A stretch of 64,000 nt of DNA from Pseudonocardia lacus (GCF_018531445.1 NZ_JAHDTH010000004.1:1-64000), one strand, 5' to 3'. Numbered from the stretch's first letter, positions 26,546-36,697 are shown. A program made the numbers and translations. The notes: generated from the letters alone by a model not told the origin.

Positions 26546-27058
26546 TCAGCGGTAGAGCGATTCGCCGGTCTCCAGCAGGGTCTTCAGGTCGCTGAGGGTC
26601 TGGCTCCAGCCGCCGCCGGCGCCGGGGGTCCGGCCGGCGCCCTGCGCGGCCGTTCCCGGTGCGCCGGTGACGTCGTGGACGACGGTGAGCGTGCAGACCC
26701 CGTCGCCCTCGTCCTCGATCTCGTAGCTGAGCCGGGTGAAGCCCTCGTCCAGGAACAGCGCGCGCCAGGTCTGCACGAGCCGGCGCGGCGGGTCGGCCTC
26801 GACGACCTCGCCGTCGATCACGACGTCCGGGGCGCCGTGCTGCTTCATGGCGTCGCTGGCCAGGCCCCGGTAGGCGCCGCCGGGTCGCAGGTCGTACTCG
26901 ACCGGCGACTGGTAGCCGAACCGGACCGTCCACTCCGGCCGGGTGATCGCATCCCAGATCGCCTGCGGGGTGGTCCTGATGTGCACCCGGTAGACCTGGA
27001 CGTCCCCGGGGTCGTCGGTGGCCCGGGTGCCGGTCTCAGGGTGGGTCGATGAGGTCAT
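26546..27058 (-). CDS. SRPBCC (AHSA1-like) domain protein
   Basis: A 170-residue protein of the START/SRPBCC fold, a hydrophobic-ligand cavity. Family marks: VHIRTTPQAIWDAITRPEW at about 26-44, LRPGGAYRG, VVIDGEVVEADPPRRLVQTW and TLTVVHDVTG; a C-terminal helix with WSQTLSDLKTLLETGE closes the pocket. ATG 27058 lies 20 bp inside the end of the ArsR gene, so both come from one transcript. ArsR/SRPBCC pairs are frequent in actinobacteria; the ligand is unknown. Confidence 0.88.
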   Translation of the reverse strand: MTSSTHPETGTRATDDPGDVQVYRVHIRTTPQAIWDAITRPEWTVRFGYQSPVEYDLRPGGAYRGLASDAMKQHGAPDVVIDGEVVEADPPRRLVQTWRALFLDEGFTRLSYEIEDEGDGVCTLTVVHDVTGAPGTAAQGAGRTPGAGGGWSQTLSDLKTLLETGESLYR

Positions 27059-27374
27059 GGCGCTGCTCCAGTTCGGTCTTGAGGTCGACGAGCGCCGTCA
27101 CCGGCCGCTCGGTGTACTTGTCGATCCACCGGTCGTGGATCAGCTGGATCGGCACCGGGTTGAGGAAGTGGAACTTCTCCCGGCCCGACCGGCGCGTGAC
27201 GACGAGCCCGGCCCCTTCGAGCACGCCCAGGTGCCTGCTGACCGCCTGCCGGCTCATCTGCAGGCCGGCCGTCAGCTCCCGCAGCGTCTGGCCGTCCCGG
27301 GCGTACAGCCGGTCCAACAGCTCGCGACGGCTCCCGTCGGCGAGTGCGTTGAAGACGGCGTCATCGTCTCGCAC
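27036..27374 (-). CDS. ArsR-family transcriptional repressor
   Basis: A 112-residue winged-helix protein: AVFNALADGSRRELLDRLYA, then the recognition region LTAGLQMSRQAVSRHLGVLEGAGLV and the wing RRSGREKFHFLN. There are no Cys residues in the metal positions of ArsR/SmtB, so it is not a classical metal sensor; it belongs to the group paired with SRPBCC proteins. GTG 27374 is chosen over the in-frame TTG at 27395 because the operator and the -10 box occupy that region; the transcript would be leaderless. Confidence 0.88.
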   Translation of the reverse strand: MRDDDAVFNALADGSRRELLDRLYARDGQTLRELTAGLQMSRQAVSRHLGVLEGAGLVVTRRSGREKFHFLNPVPIQLIHDRWIDKYTERPVTALVDLKTELEQRHDLIDPP

Positions 27375-27411
27375 CGGGACGAGAATAGGCAACAAAAATG
27401 TTGCCTGTCAA
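27375..27411 (-). promoter_or_regulatory. leaderless promoter and operator of the ArsR/SRPBCC operon
   Basis: On the minus strand TTGACA (27406-27411), 18 bp, TATTCT (27382-27387), then 7 nt to the GTG at 27374. The spacer is almost filled by the perfect palindrome AGGCAACA-AAAA-TGTTGCCT (27387-27406), placed to block the polymerase. This predicts a transcript that begins at the GTG and repression by its own product. Confidence 0.8.
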
Positions 27412-27514
27412 CGGCTCGGCCCCGCTCGCGTCATGCGCACCGGTGACACCTGCCCCGGTCGCCGATGACGGCCGGACCGGGCGCCCCGCGGCGAACGCCC
27501 GTTAGGGTCGGCCC

Positions 27515-28423
27515 ATGTTGGAGATCGGGGGGCTCAGCAAGCGGTTCGGTCCCGTGCAAGCGCTCGACGGCGTCACCTTCTCGGTGCGGCCGGGCGAGGT
27601 GTTCGGATTCGTCGGCAGCAACGGCGCGGGCAAGACCACCACCATGCGGATCGTGCTCGGCGTGCTGTCCGCCGACGCCGGGGAGGTGCGCTGGCAGGGC
27701 CGGCCGGTGGACGCCGACCTGCGCCGGCGGATCGGCTACATGCCCGAGGAGCGCGGGCTGTACCCGAAGATGAAGGTGGGCGACCAGCTGCGCTACCTCG
27801 CCCAGCTGCACGGGCTGCCCGCCGCCGAGGCGCAGTCCGCGGTCGAGCGGTGGACCGAGCGGCTGGGGGTGTCCGGCCGCCTCGGCGACGAGGTGCAGAA
27901 GCTGTCGCTGGGCAACCAGCAGCGCGTGCAGCTGTCCGCGGCACTGGTGCACGACCCCGAGGTGCTGGTGCTCGACGAGCCGTTCTCCGGCCTCGACCCG
28001 ACCGCCGTCGAGGTGATGAGCAGCGTCCTGCGTGACAAGGCGGGCACCGGCGTGCCGGTGATCTTCTCCAGCCACCAGCTCGAACTGGTCGAGCGGCTGT
28101 GCGACCGGATCGGCATCATCTCCGCCGGCCGGATGGTGGCCACGGGCAGCGTCGAGGAACTGCGCGCCCGCGACGGCCGGGTCGTGCTCGACGTCGAGGG
28201 CCCGCCGCCCGGGTGGGCCGACGGGCTCGCCGGGGTCGAGGTCCTCGACGCCCCCGGCCCGGCCACCCGGCTGCGGCTGCACCCGGACACCGACGACCAG
28301 CAGGTGCTCGCCGCCGCGGTCGCCGCCGGTCCCGTGCACGAGTTCCGGCGGTGGCGACCACCGCTCACCGAGCTGTACCGCGACGTCGTCGAGTCCTCCG
28401 TCCCGACGGCGGTGCCGGCATGA
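27515..28423 (+). CDS. ABC exporter ATPase (NatA-like)
   Basis: A 302-residue ABC ATPase: Walker A GSNGAGKTT (about residue 34), Q-loop YMPEERGLYPKM, signature LSLGNQQRVQLS, Walker B LVLDEP and switch His (FSSHQLELVERL). The EERGLYP Q-loop and the C-terminal domain, which ends RRWRPPLTELYRDVV, are those of NatA-type ATPases working with a NatB-type permease, here coded downstream. NatAB of Bacillus exports sodium, but actinobacterial members have no proven substrate. Its stop overlaps the start of a 26-codon reading frame. Confidence 0.9.
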   Translation: MLEIGGLSKRFGPVQALDGVTFSVRPGEVFGFVGSNGAGKTTTMRIVLGVLSADAGEVRWQGRPVDADLRRRIGYMPEERGLYPKMKVGDQLRYLAQLHGLPAAEAQSAVERWTERLGVSGRLGDEVQKLSLGNQQRVQLSAALVHDPEVLVLDEPFSGLDPTAVEVMSSVLRDKAGTGVPVIFSSHQLELVERLCDRIGIISAGRMVATGSVEELRARDGRVVLDVEGPPPGWADGLAGVEVLDAPGPATRLRLHPDTDDQQVLAAAVAAGPVHEFRRWRPPLTELYRDVVESSVPTAVPA

Positions 28424-28500
28424 GCGAGCTGGCGAGCGGACCAATGACCACAGCACCTCTGCGCGAAGCGCCGAGCTCGCGCAGCGAGGGGGAACGATGA
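28420..28500 (+). CDS. possible 26-residue coupling peptide between the ATPase and permease genes
   Basis: A short frame of 26 codons (starts MSELASGPMTTAP, ends SSRSEGER) that overlaps the upstream ATPase stop by 4 bp (ATGA) and the downstream permease start by 4 bp (ATGA). It fills the whole gap between the two genes. It may be translated only to carry ribosomes across the gap; a function for the peptide is not suggested. It could equally be chance. Confidence 0.35.
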   Translation: MSELASGPMTTAPLREAPSSRSEGER

Positions 28501-29678
28501 GCGCACCACTGACCGCGAGCCAGGCCGTCGCGCTGGTGGCCCGCCGCGAGTTCGTCACCCAGGTCAAGTCGCGCAGCTTCGTCATCGGCATCGTCTTCAC
28601 CCTGGTGATCTTCGCCGTGGTGGCCGGCGTCGTCGTGTTCATCTCCTCGCAGACCGAGGAGCACACGCTCGGCATCACGCCGAGCGCGAGCGGCCTGCAG
28701 CCCACCCTGGAGCAGCTCGCCGCGCAGCAGGACGTCACCCTGCGGGTCGTCGACGTCGACGAGGACGCCGGGCGCGCCCAGGTCGCGGGCGACGAGCTCG
28801 ACGCCCTGCTCAGCGGCGGCACCGCGGGCTACCAGCTGCTCTACCGCGACGCCGTCGACTCGTCCCTGACCCCCGTGGTCGCCGCCGCCGCGCAGCAGGC
28901 CGCGCTGAGCACCGCGCTCACCGACGCCGGCGTCGACCCGGCGACGGTGGCCGCCAGCGCCCAGGTGGACCCGACGACGATCGAGCCGGTCGACCCCGAG
29001 CGCGGCCAGCAGCTCGCGGTCGCGCTCGGTGGCACGTTCCTGCTGTTCATGGGCCTGCAGTACGCGGCGGGCGTGGCCGGCGGGGTCGTCGAGGAGAAGC
29101 AGAGCCGGGTCGTGGAGCTGCTGCTGGCCACCATCAAGCCCTGGCACCTGCTGACCGGCAAGGTCATCGGGATCGGCGCGGCCGGGCTGCTCACCATGGT
29201 CATCCTGGGGGCGATCGCCGGTGGCATCGGCGCCGCGGCCGGCCTGCTCACCCTGCCGACGGCGGCCGTCGGGATGCTGGTGATGGTGCTGGTCTGGTAC
29301 CTGATCGGCTTCTTCCTGTTCGCCGCGGTCTACGCGGCGCTGGGCTCGACGGTCTCCCGGCAGGAGGAGCTGCAGCCGCTGATCGCGCCGATGGTCTTCC
29401 TGGTGATCATCCCGTTCATCCTGACGCTCAACCTGCTGCCCAGCGACCCCCGCAACCCGATCCTGGCGGTCCTGTCGTACGTGCCGTTCCTCTCCCAGAC
29501 GGTCATGCCGGCGCGCTACGCGCTGGGTGTCGCGCCGTTGTGGGAGGTGGCGCTGTCGGCGCTGATCGCCGTGGCCGCGATCGCCGTGGTGGTCCGGGTC
29601 GCCGCGCGGATCTACCGCAACTCGATCCTGCGCACCGGCGCCCGGGTCAGCCTCCGCGAGGCCCTGCGCTCGCGCTGA
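28497..29678 (+). CDS. ABC exporter permease (NatB-like, ABC-2 family)
   Basis: A 393-residue membrane protein: cytosolic start with VARREFVTQVKSRSF, one membrane helix at about 30-52, a large extracellular domain (about 55-175), then five helices. The motif GVVEEKQSRVVELLLATIKPWHLLTGKVIG at about 198-227 is the cytosolic coupling part of NatB/YhaP-type permeases. ATG 28497 follows GAGGGGGA and overlaps the small coupling frame. It forms the pore used by the ATPase at 27515-28423. Confidence 0.9.
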   Translation: MSAPLTASQAVALVARREFVTQVKSRSFVIGIVFTLVIFAVVAGVVVFISSQTEEHTLGITPSASGLQPTLEQLAAQQDVTLRVVDVDEDAGRAQVAGDELDALLSGGTAGYQLLYRDAVDSSLTPVVAAAAQQAALSTALTDAGVDPATVAASAQVDPTTIEPVDPERGQQLAVALGGTFLLFMGLQYAAGVAGGVVEEKQSRVVELLLATIKPWHLLTGKVIGIGAAGLLTMVILGAIAGGIGAAAGLLTLPTAAVGMLVMVLVWYLIGFFLFAAVYAALGSTVSRQEELQPLIAPMVFLVIIPFILTLNLLPSDPRNPILAVLSYVPFLSQTVMPARYALGVAPLWEVALSALIAVAAIAVVVRVAARIYRNSILRTGARVSLREALRSR

Positions 29679-29686
29679 CCCGGTAC

Positions 29687-29753
29687 CCCGTCGAGAACGA
29701 CGTCATGGGATCGCCAAGGCCGAAGTCGATCCCACAGCGTCGTTCTCGACGGG
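29687..29753. terminator. palindrome of the GTCGAGAACGA family, likely bidirectional terminator
   Basis: Arms 29687-29713 and 29727-29753 match over 24 of 27 positions; the outer CCCGTCGAGAACGACG is identical. It lies exactly between two convergent genes. The inner part differs from the copies at 39.3 and 48.1 kb (ATGGGATCG in place of TGTCGTGATC). Confidence 0.75.
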
Positions 29754-29757
29754 ACGG

Positions 29758-30243
29758 TCAGGTGGAGGTGCGGCGGCGGGGGGTCCACTCGGTGAAGCCG
29801 GCGGCGCGGGCGTCGGCCGCGGTGCGGAACCAGAACTCCGCGCGCGTGCGCCCGAAGTACGGGCTGTCCGGGCCGTGGAACAGCTCCGAGCCGGACTTGG
29901 CCTTGATCGTGTACTCCGGCCCGGGGGGCGAGCCGTCGGGCTCGGCGAGCGCGGCGGCCGTCGGGACCTCCAGGACCGCCCGCCGGGCCCGGCGTCCGCC
30001 CGGCGCGTCGACGACCGGGAGCTCCATCGTGGGCGACTCCACCGGAGCGGGCGCCAGCACCGGCTGGGGAGCGGCGGCGGCCGGGCGCGGCGGGGTCGCG
30101 TCCGGCATGAGCGGGGGGCGCCCCGGGGCGGGCGCGGGGATGGTGTCCCGCGCGGGCCGGGACCGCGCGACGTAGACCACCCCGCCCAGCAGCAGGAGCA
30201 GCAGCAGCCAACGCAGGCGGTGCGACGACGAGTCCTCTGCCAT
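29758..30243 (-). CDS. membrane-anchored protein with a C-terminal actinobacterial SPYFGRT-type domain
   Basis: A 161-residue protein: short N-terminus, one membrane helix (LRWLLLLLLLGGVVYVA, 10-26), a Pro/Ala-rich linker and a small C-terminal domain, YTIKAKSGSELFHGPDSPYF with GRTRAEFWFRTAADARAAGF. This domain, or one very like it, also occurs as a C-terminal extension of ribosomal proteins and in other membrane-linked proteins of actinobacteria; what it binds is unknown to me. ATG 30243 gives the correct membrane topology. It is followed after 4 bp by the palindrome at 29687-29753. Confidence 0.6.
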   Translation of the reverse strand: MAEDSSSHRLRWLLLLLLLGGVVYVARSRPARDTIPAPAPGRPPLMPDATPPRPAAAAPQPVLAPAPVESPTMELPVVDAPGGRRARRAVLEVPTAAALAEPDGSPPGPEYTIKAKSGSELFHGPDSPYFGRTRAEFWFRTAADARAAGFTEWTPRRRTST

Positions 30244-30311
30244 GGGCCCGAGACTAACCCGGCCGCGCACCGCCGCCGACCCGTCACCCGCGGACGGCGC
30301 GCCGGTTGCGG

Positions 30312-31709
30312 TCACCGGCGGGCGGCCTTGACCCGTTCGTAGCGCTCCAGCGCCTCCTGCCGCTCGACCTTGTGGTCGACCATCGGCTCCGGGTAGCCCG
30401 TCGGCGGCCCGTCGGGCAGCTCCCACGGCGTGTGCACGGCCCTGCCCGGCACGCCGCGCAGCTCGGGCACGAACCGGCGCACGTAGTCGCCGTCGGGGTC
30501 GAACCTCAGCCCCTGGGTGACCGGGTTGAACACCCGGAAGTACGGCGCGGCGTCGGTGCCCGTGCCCGCGGTCCACTGCCAGCCGTGCTGGTTGGAGGCC
30601 AGGTCACCGTCGACCAGCATGCCCATGAAGTGCCGCGCACCCCACCACCACGGCAGGTGCAGGTCCTTGACCAGGAAGCTGGCGGTGATCATGCGCACCC
30701 GGTTGTGCATCCAGGCCTGCTCGCGCAGCTGGCGCATCCCGGCGTCGACGATCGGGAAGCCGGTGCGCCCCTCCCGCCACCGGTCGAACGCGGCGACGGC
30801 ATCGTCACCGGAGGCCGGCGGCAGCGCGTCGAAGGCCTTGTCGTAGTTCTCGCGCGCCGAATCGGGCCGGTGGAACAGCACGTCGGCGTAGAAGTCCCGC
30901 CAGGCGATCTCGCTGCGGTAGACCTCGCTCGACCTCCCCCGCTGCCGCGCCACGTCGGCCAGCAGGGTGCGGGGGTGCACCAGCCCGTACTTCAGGTACA
31001 CCGACATCCGCGAGGTGCCCTCGACGTCGGGGCGGTTGCGGTCGTCGCCGTAGCGCTCGACCGCGTCGGACAGGAACGCCCGCCACTGCCGCAGCGCCGC
31101 CGCCTCGGACGCCCCCGGCAGCTCCGCGTCCACGGGCTCGTCGTCGGGGATCGGCACGGCCCGCGGGCCGCCGTCCCCGCCGGACGGGTCGAGCCAGTCG
31201 ACGGTGTCCGCGGACGTCTCGGCCGGCTCCCGCCAACCGTGCTCCAGCCAGGCCCGGCGGAACGGCGTGAACACCCGGAACGGCTGGCCGTCGTCCTTGC
31301 GCACCCTCCCGGGCGCGACGGCGTAGGGCGAGCCGGTGCGCACGAGCTCGCGACCGGCGTCGGCCAGGCCCTTCGCCACGGCCTCGTCGCGGCGGCGACC
31401 GTACGGCCCGAAGTCCGCGGCGACGTGCACCGAGGCGGCGTCCACGGCGGCGGCGACCCGCGGCACGACGTCCGCGGGGTCGCCGCGCACGACGAGCAGC
31501 CGGCCGCCGAGCGACTCGTCGAGCGAGCGCAGCGCGCGGTACAGGAACGTGAGCCGCGCCCCGCCCGACGGCGTGACGAGCGCCGGGTCGAGCACGAACA
31601 GCGCCAGCGCGCGGTCGGCGGCGTCGGCCGCGGCGAGGAAGGTCGGCTGGTCGCCGACCCGCAGGTCCCGCCGGAACCAGACCACCGCCGACCGCGCGCC
31701 TTCCGCCAT
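30312..31709 (-). CDS. phr: deoxyribodipyrimidine photolyase
   Basis: A 465-residue class I photolyase/cryptochrome that repairs UV-made pyrimidine dimers with blue light. N-terminal antenna domain starts AVVWFRRDLRVGDQPTF; the FAD domain has SRMSVYLKYGLVHPRTLL, SEIAWRDFYADVLFH, TGFPIVDAGMRQLREQAWMHNRVRMI and ASNQHGWQWTAGTGTDAAPYFRVFNP, including the Trp and Asn positions that hold FAD. The length fits the CPD photolyase group. It stands alone, 68 bp downstream of nothing shared and 53 bp before gltA's end. Confidence 0.95.
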   Translation of the reverse strand: MAEGARSAVVWFRRDLRVGDQPTFLAAADAADRALALFVLDPALVTPSGGARLTFLYRALRSLDESLGGRLLVVRGDPADVVPRVAAAVDAASVHVAADFGPYGRRRDEAVAKGLADAGRELVRTGSPYAVAPGRVRKDDGQPFRVFTPFRRAWLEHGWREPAETSADTVDWLDPSGGDGGPRAVPIPDDEPVDAELPGASEAAALRQWRAFLSDAVERYGDDRNRPDVEGTSRMSVYLKYGLVHPRTLLADVARQRGRSSEVYRSEIAWRDFYADVLFHRPDSARENYDKAFDALPPASGDDAVAAFDRWREGRTGFPIVDAGMRQLREQAWMHNRVRMITASFLVKDLHLPWWWGARHFMGMLVDGDLASNQHGWQWTAGTGTDAAPYFRVFNPVTQGLRFDPDGDYVRRFVPELRGVPGRAVHTPWELPDGPPTGYPEPMVDHKVERQEALERYERVKAARR

Positions 31710-31762
31710 GTGGCGACGCTAGTGCGCCCGAACGGAGGGCGCGCGGCGAAGCGGGACGCTCG

Positions 31763-33064
<1,302 letters not shown>

Positions 33065-33221
33065 GTGGAGGTTCCCTCGCACTCGGTTCGTTGTCCCGTT
33101 TCCTCTGGTGACCTGCCACGCTAGTGCGCCCGAGGTGGGACGCGCCGGACGAGCCGTGTGATCTACGGCGTCGCGTCGCGACACGAACGGGTCCGCGGGC
33201 GGCGGCGCCGCGCCGCTCGCG

Positions 33222-34580
33222 TCACGACTTGTTCAGCCGCTCCGGGTCGACCTGGACGCGGCCGACGACGTAGTAGTTGACCGCCCACAGCACGACGCCG
33301 ACGGCCAGCAGGACGCCGGCCACCGCGAACTGCTGCAGCGGGCGACCCGACAGCGGCGTGGCCAGGAAGCCGCACAGCACGATGCCCAGCCACGGCGTCC
33401 AGGCCGGCGCCCGGAAGTGCTCGTGCTCGACCTCGTCCTTGCGCAGCACCAGCACCGCGATGTTGACGATGGTGAACACGGCCAGCAGCAGCAGCGCGGT
33501 GGTCCCGCCCAGCAGCGAGATGTCGGCCGAGGCCACCAGGATGATGGCGATCACGCTGGTGAACAGGATCGACACCCACGGCGTGCGGCGGCTGGGGTGC
33601 ACGGTGCCGAACTGGCGCGGCAGGATCCGCTCGTTGGCCATGCCGTAGAGCAGCCGGCTGGCCATCAGCATGTTGATCAGGGCCGAGTTGACCACCGCGA
33701 ACAGCCCGATCACGGCGAACACGCCGAGGGGGAAGCCCGGCGCGCCCGCCTCCAGCACCCGGAACAGCGCGTCGCTCTTGGCCGCGGCCAGGTCCTCCGC
33801 CGGCACCAGCAGCGACGACAGCACGGCGACGACCACGTAGATCAGCCCGGCGATGCCCATCCCGAGCAGCATCGCCCGCGGGAAGATCCGCACCGGGTTC
33901 TGGCACTCCTCGGCCATGTTCACCGAGTCCTCGAAGCCGACCATCGCGAAGAACGCCAGTGAGGTGGCCGCGGTGACGGCCAGGAACGCCGTCGAGTCGC
34001 CGGTGTCGATCTCCACCAGGCGCGCCGGCTCCCCCTGCCCCTGCATGACGGCGTACACCCCGACGCCGATGATGAGCAGCAGGCCCGACAGCTCGATGCA
34101 GGTGAGCACCACGTTCGCCTTGACCGACTCGCCGACGCCCCGGAAGTTGATCAGCGCGAGGCCGGCGATGAACGCCGCCGCCACCGCCCACGTCGGCAGC
34201 TCGACGAACTGGCGCAGGTAGGTGTCGCCGAACGCCTTGGCCGCGGTGGCCGCCGAGGTCACCCCGGAGGCCATCACCGTGAAGGTGACCATGAAGGTCA
34301 GGAAGTTGATCCCGAACGCCTTGTGCGTGTACAGCGCCGCCCCGGCCGCCCGCGGGTACTTCCCGACCAGTTCCAGGTAGCTGAACGCGGTCAGGAACGC
34401 GACCACGAACGCCAGCAGGAACGGCAGCCACAGCGCCCCGCCGATCTCGGCGGCCACCGACCCGGTGAGCGCGTAGATGCCGGTGCCGAGGATGTCGCCG
34501 ATCACGAAGAACAGCAGCAGCTTCGGGCCGATCGCCCGCTTGAGCTCCGGCTGCGCGGGTGCCGTGCTGGTGTCCGCCAT
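33222..34580 (-). CDS. APC-family amino acid permease
   Basis: A 452-residue permease with 12 membrane segments. APC features: IGPKLLLFFVIGDILGTGIYALTG at the first segment (the unwound GTGIY site), YLELVGKYPRAAGAALYTHKAFG, and AFFAMVGFEDSVNMAEECQNP in the sixth segment. The FEDSVN/EE pattern occurs in permeases of amino acids or amines; the substrate is not resolved. ATG 34580 leaves a short polar lead. No operon partner; 157 bp precede gltA's start on the same strand. Confidence 0.9.
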   Translation of the reverse strand: MADTSTAPAQPELKRAIGPKLLLFFVIGDILGTGIYALTGSVAAEIGGALWLPFLLAFVVAFLTAFSYLELVGKYPRAAGAALYTHKAFGINFLTFMVTFTVMASGVTSAATAAKAFGDTYLRQFVELPTWAVAAAFIAGLALINFRGVGESVKANVVLTCIELSGLLLIIGVGVYAVMQGQGEPARLVEIDTGDSTAFLAVTAATSLAFFAMVGFEDSVNMAEECQNPVRIFPRAMLLGMGIAGLIYVVVAVLSSLLVPAEDLAAAKSDALFRVLEAGAPGFPLGVFAVIGLFAVVNSALINMLMASRLLYGMANERILPRQFGTVHPSRRTPWVSILFTSVIAIILVASADISLLGGTTALLLLAVFTIVNIAVLVLRKDEVEHEHFRAPAWTPWLGIVLCGFLATPLSGRPLQQFAVAGVLLAVGVVLWAVNYYVVGRVQVDPERLNKS

Positions 34581-34656
34581 GGACGAATGGTGAACCGCGT
34601 CACGTCATTCGTCATCTTCTGATCAGGTGGACGTCCACGCCCGGCGGACCGGCCGC

Positions 34657-36021
34657 TCAGGCGCGGCTGGCGACCGGCGCCCGGTACCTCCAGAACACCG
34701 GGAACGCCAGCACGACGGCCACCGACGCCACGACTACCGCCACCCCGCCGATGGTCGCCGCGAGCCCGGGGCCCGCCCAGTCGGCGGCCGGCCCGTGCCA
34801 CAGGTCGGCCAGCCGCGGGCCGCCGGCCACCACGACGATGAACAGCCCCTGCATCCGCCCGCGCATCTCGTCGGTCGCCACGACCTGCAGCATCGAGTTG
34901 CGGAACATCGAGCTCACCAGGTCGCCCGCCCCGGCGACGGCCAGGAACAGCACCGCCAGCCACAGCGAGCCGGCCAGCCCGAACAGCGCGACGCCCAGGC
35001 CCCAGACGCCGATCGAGATCGTCACCGCGACGCCCTGGCGGCGCACGCCCGTCAACCGCCCGGAGAACACCCCGGCCAGCACCATCCCGATCGGGATCGC
35101 GGCGAACAGCAGGCCGTAGGCGAGCCCGCCGCCGGGCGGGTCGCCGAAGCTCTCCTGGGCGATCTGCGGGAACACCACGCGCGGCATCCCGAAGCCCATC
35201 GCCACGACATCGATCAGGAACGACACCAGCAGCACCTTGTGCATGAGGGCGTAGCGGAACCCCTCGGCCACCTCGCGCAGCCCGGCCCGGCGCCGCGCCC
35301 CGTCCTGCCCCGGGTCGGGCGGCATCACCGGCAGCCGCCACGTCGCCCACAGCGTGGCCAGCAGCAGGATCGCGTCGACCAGGTACAGCGTCGGGAGCCC
35401 GATGACCGGGATCAGCACCCCGGCCAGCAGCGGCCCGGCGATCGCCCCGGCCTGGAACACCGTCATGTTCAGCGCGTTCGCCGCCGGGATCTCCTCGGTC
35501 CGCAGGATCCGCGGCAGCACGGCGTTGCGGGTGGGCTGGTTGACCGCCAGGAACGCGGTCTGCACCGAGAACACCGACAGCACGACCCACACCCCACCGG
35601 CCCCGGTCGCCGCGGTGACCCACAGCGCCAGCGACGACAGCGCGATCCCGGTGCCGGTGACCAGCAGCAGCGTGCGCCGGTCGACGGCGTCGGCGATCGC
35701 CCCACCCCACAGCCCGAACACCACCAGCGGCACCAGCCCGAACAGCCCGGTCAGCCCGACGTACGCCGACGACCCGGTGAGCTCGTAGATCTGCGCCGGC
35801 ACCGCCACGACCGACAGCTGCGCCCCGACGACGGTGACCATCCCGGCGACCCAGAGGCGGCGGTAGGCCGGCGTCTTCAGCGGCGTGGTGTCGGCGAGGG
35901 CCCCGCGCACCGCGCGGGCAACGCGGCGTGTGACGGGCTCGCTCGCACGGCCGGGGCCGGGGGGCGCGTCCGGGGGGACCTGGGTCGGGCGGGTGGGTTC
36001 CTCCGGGCCGGACGCTGTCAC
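34657..36021 (-). CDS. MFS transporter (EntS-like)
   Basis: A 454-residue major facilitator with 12 segments. Family marks: TPAYRRLWVAGMVTVVGAQLS at the start of segment 1, GAIADAVDRRTLLL (motif A loop) and the middle loop with DGARRRAGLREVAEGFRY. It is closest in style to EntS-type drug or siderophore exporters. GTG 36021 is used here; upstream in-frame ATG codons up to 36105 would add an Arg-rich lead and cannot be excluded. Same strand as the MarR gene at 36127, so MarR may control it. Confidence 0.82.
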   Translation of the reverse strand: MTASGPEEPTRPTQVPPDAPPGPGRASEPVTRRVARAVRGALADTTPLKTPAYRRLWVAGMVTVVGAQLSVVAVPAQIYELTGSSAYVGLTGLFGLVPLVVFGLWGGAIADAVDRRTLLLVTGTGIALSSLALWVTAATGAGGVWVVLSVFSVQTAFLAVNQPTRNAVLPRILRTEEIPAANALNMTVFQAGAIAGPLLAGVLIPVIGLPTLYLVDAILLLATLWATWRLPVMPPDPGQDGARRRAGLREVAEGFRYALMHKVLLVSFLIDVVAMGFGMPRVVFPQIAQESFGDPPGGGLAYGLLFAAIPIGMVLAGVFSGRLTGVRRQGVAVTISIGVWGLGVALFGLAGSLWLAVLFLAVAGAGDLVSSMFRNSMLQVVATDEMRGRMQGLFIVVVAGGPRLADLWHGPAADWAGPGLAATIGGVAVVVASVAVVLAFPVFWRYRAPVASRA

Positions 36022-36126
36022 CCGGTCAGTGCTACCACCGCCGTTCGCGCGCGGCCTCCCGGTTAGCGGTGACATGCCCCGCATCCGTGCGGCGGAAACG
36101 GGCACTCGCGACGATCCGGGCGCAGC

Positions 36127-36636
36127 TCAGGGGGGCGGGCCCGGCGCGTCCCGGTCCGCCAGCTCGTCGGCCGCCCCCCGCCCGGCCTCCGCCACCTTGC
36201 CCAGGAAGTCGGCGATCACCTCCAGCTCCGCCGCGCCGTACCCCGCGCAGATCCCGTCGAGCGCCGACCGCATGCCGCCGTAGAGCCGGTAGACCTCGCC
36301 GACGCGGTCGCGCCGGACGCGGACGGAGACGCCGCGGCGGTCCGCGGCGTCGGGATCGCGCTCGCGGACCACCCAGCCGGCGCGCTGGAGCCGGTCGAGG
36401 ATGCCGGTCATGGTCGCGGGGTGCACGCTCGCGAGCCGGGCCAGCTCGCTGGGGCCGACGGGGCCGTGCCGGGCGATGAGGTCGAGGCAGACGCGGTCGG
36501 CGTCGCGCAGCCCCAGCCGCCCGCTGACGACCTGGTCGAGGACCGAGAGCTGGGCGTTCGCGGCGCGCAGGCCGTCGCGGATGGCGCCGGCCAGCTCCCG
36601 GGACCGCCGATCCCGGCCAGATGATACGGAACTCAT
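36127..36636 (-). CDS. MarR-family transcriptional regulator
   Basis: A 169-residue regulator: DRVCLDLIARHGPVGPSELARLASVHPATMTGILDRLQRAGWVVRERDPDAADRRGVSV is the winged-helix core (about 50-105, quoted in outline by its DRR wing), with helices before and after for dimerisation. It lies between an MFS gene downstream and a divergent DUF385 gene. An interrupted palindrome (36628-36650) covers its start codon, so autorepression is likely. Confidence 0.88.
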   Translation of the reverse strand: MSSVSSGRDRRSRELAGAIRDGLRAANAQLSVLDQVVSGRLGLRDADRVCLDLIARHGPVGPSELARLASVHPATMTGILDRLQRAGWVVRERDPDAADRRGVSVRVRRDRVGEVYRLYGGMRSALDGICAGYGAAELEVIADFLGKVAEAGRGAADELADRDAPGPPP

Positions 36637-36650
36637 AATTTATGTACTCC
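36628..36650. promoter_or_regulatory. candidate MarR operator overlapping the marR start
   Basis: GGA-ACT-CATAA-T-TTATG-TAC-TCC: arms of 11 bp with 8 matches around a perfect CATAA-T-TTATG core. It is the AT-rich point in the 61-bp region between marR and the divergent DUF385 gene and could control both. Confidence 0.5.
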
Positions 36651-36697
36651 ATGCTACCGTTGCCGCGACACCACAACACTGCCCTCGGAGGGCAATC

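Noticed and set aside
27375..27395. TTG at 27395 as start of the ArsR gene
   Set aside because: It would put the -10 box and operator inside the coding sequence; the GTG at 27374 fits the promoter.
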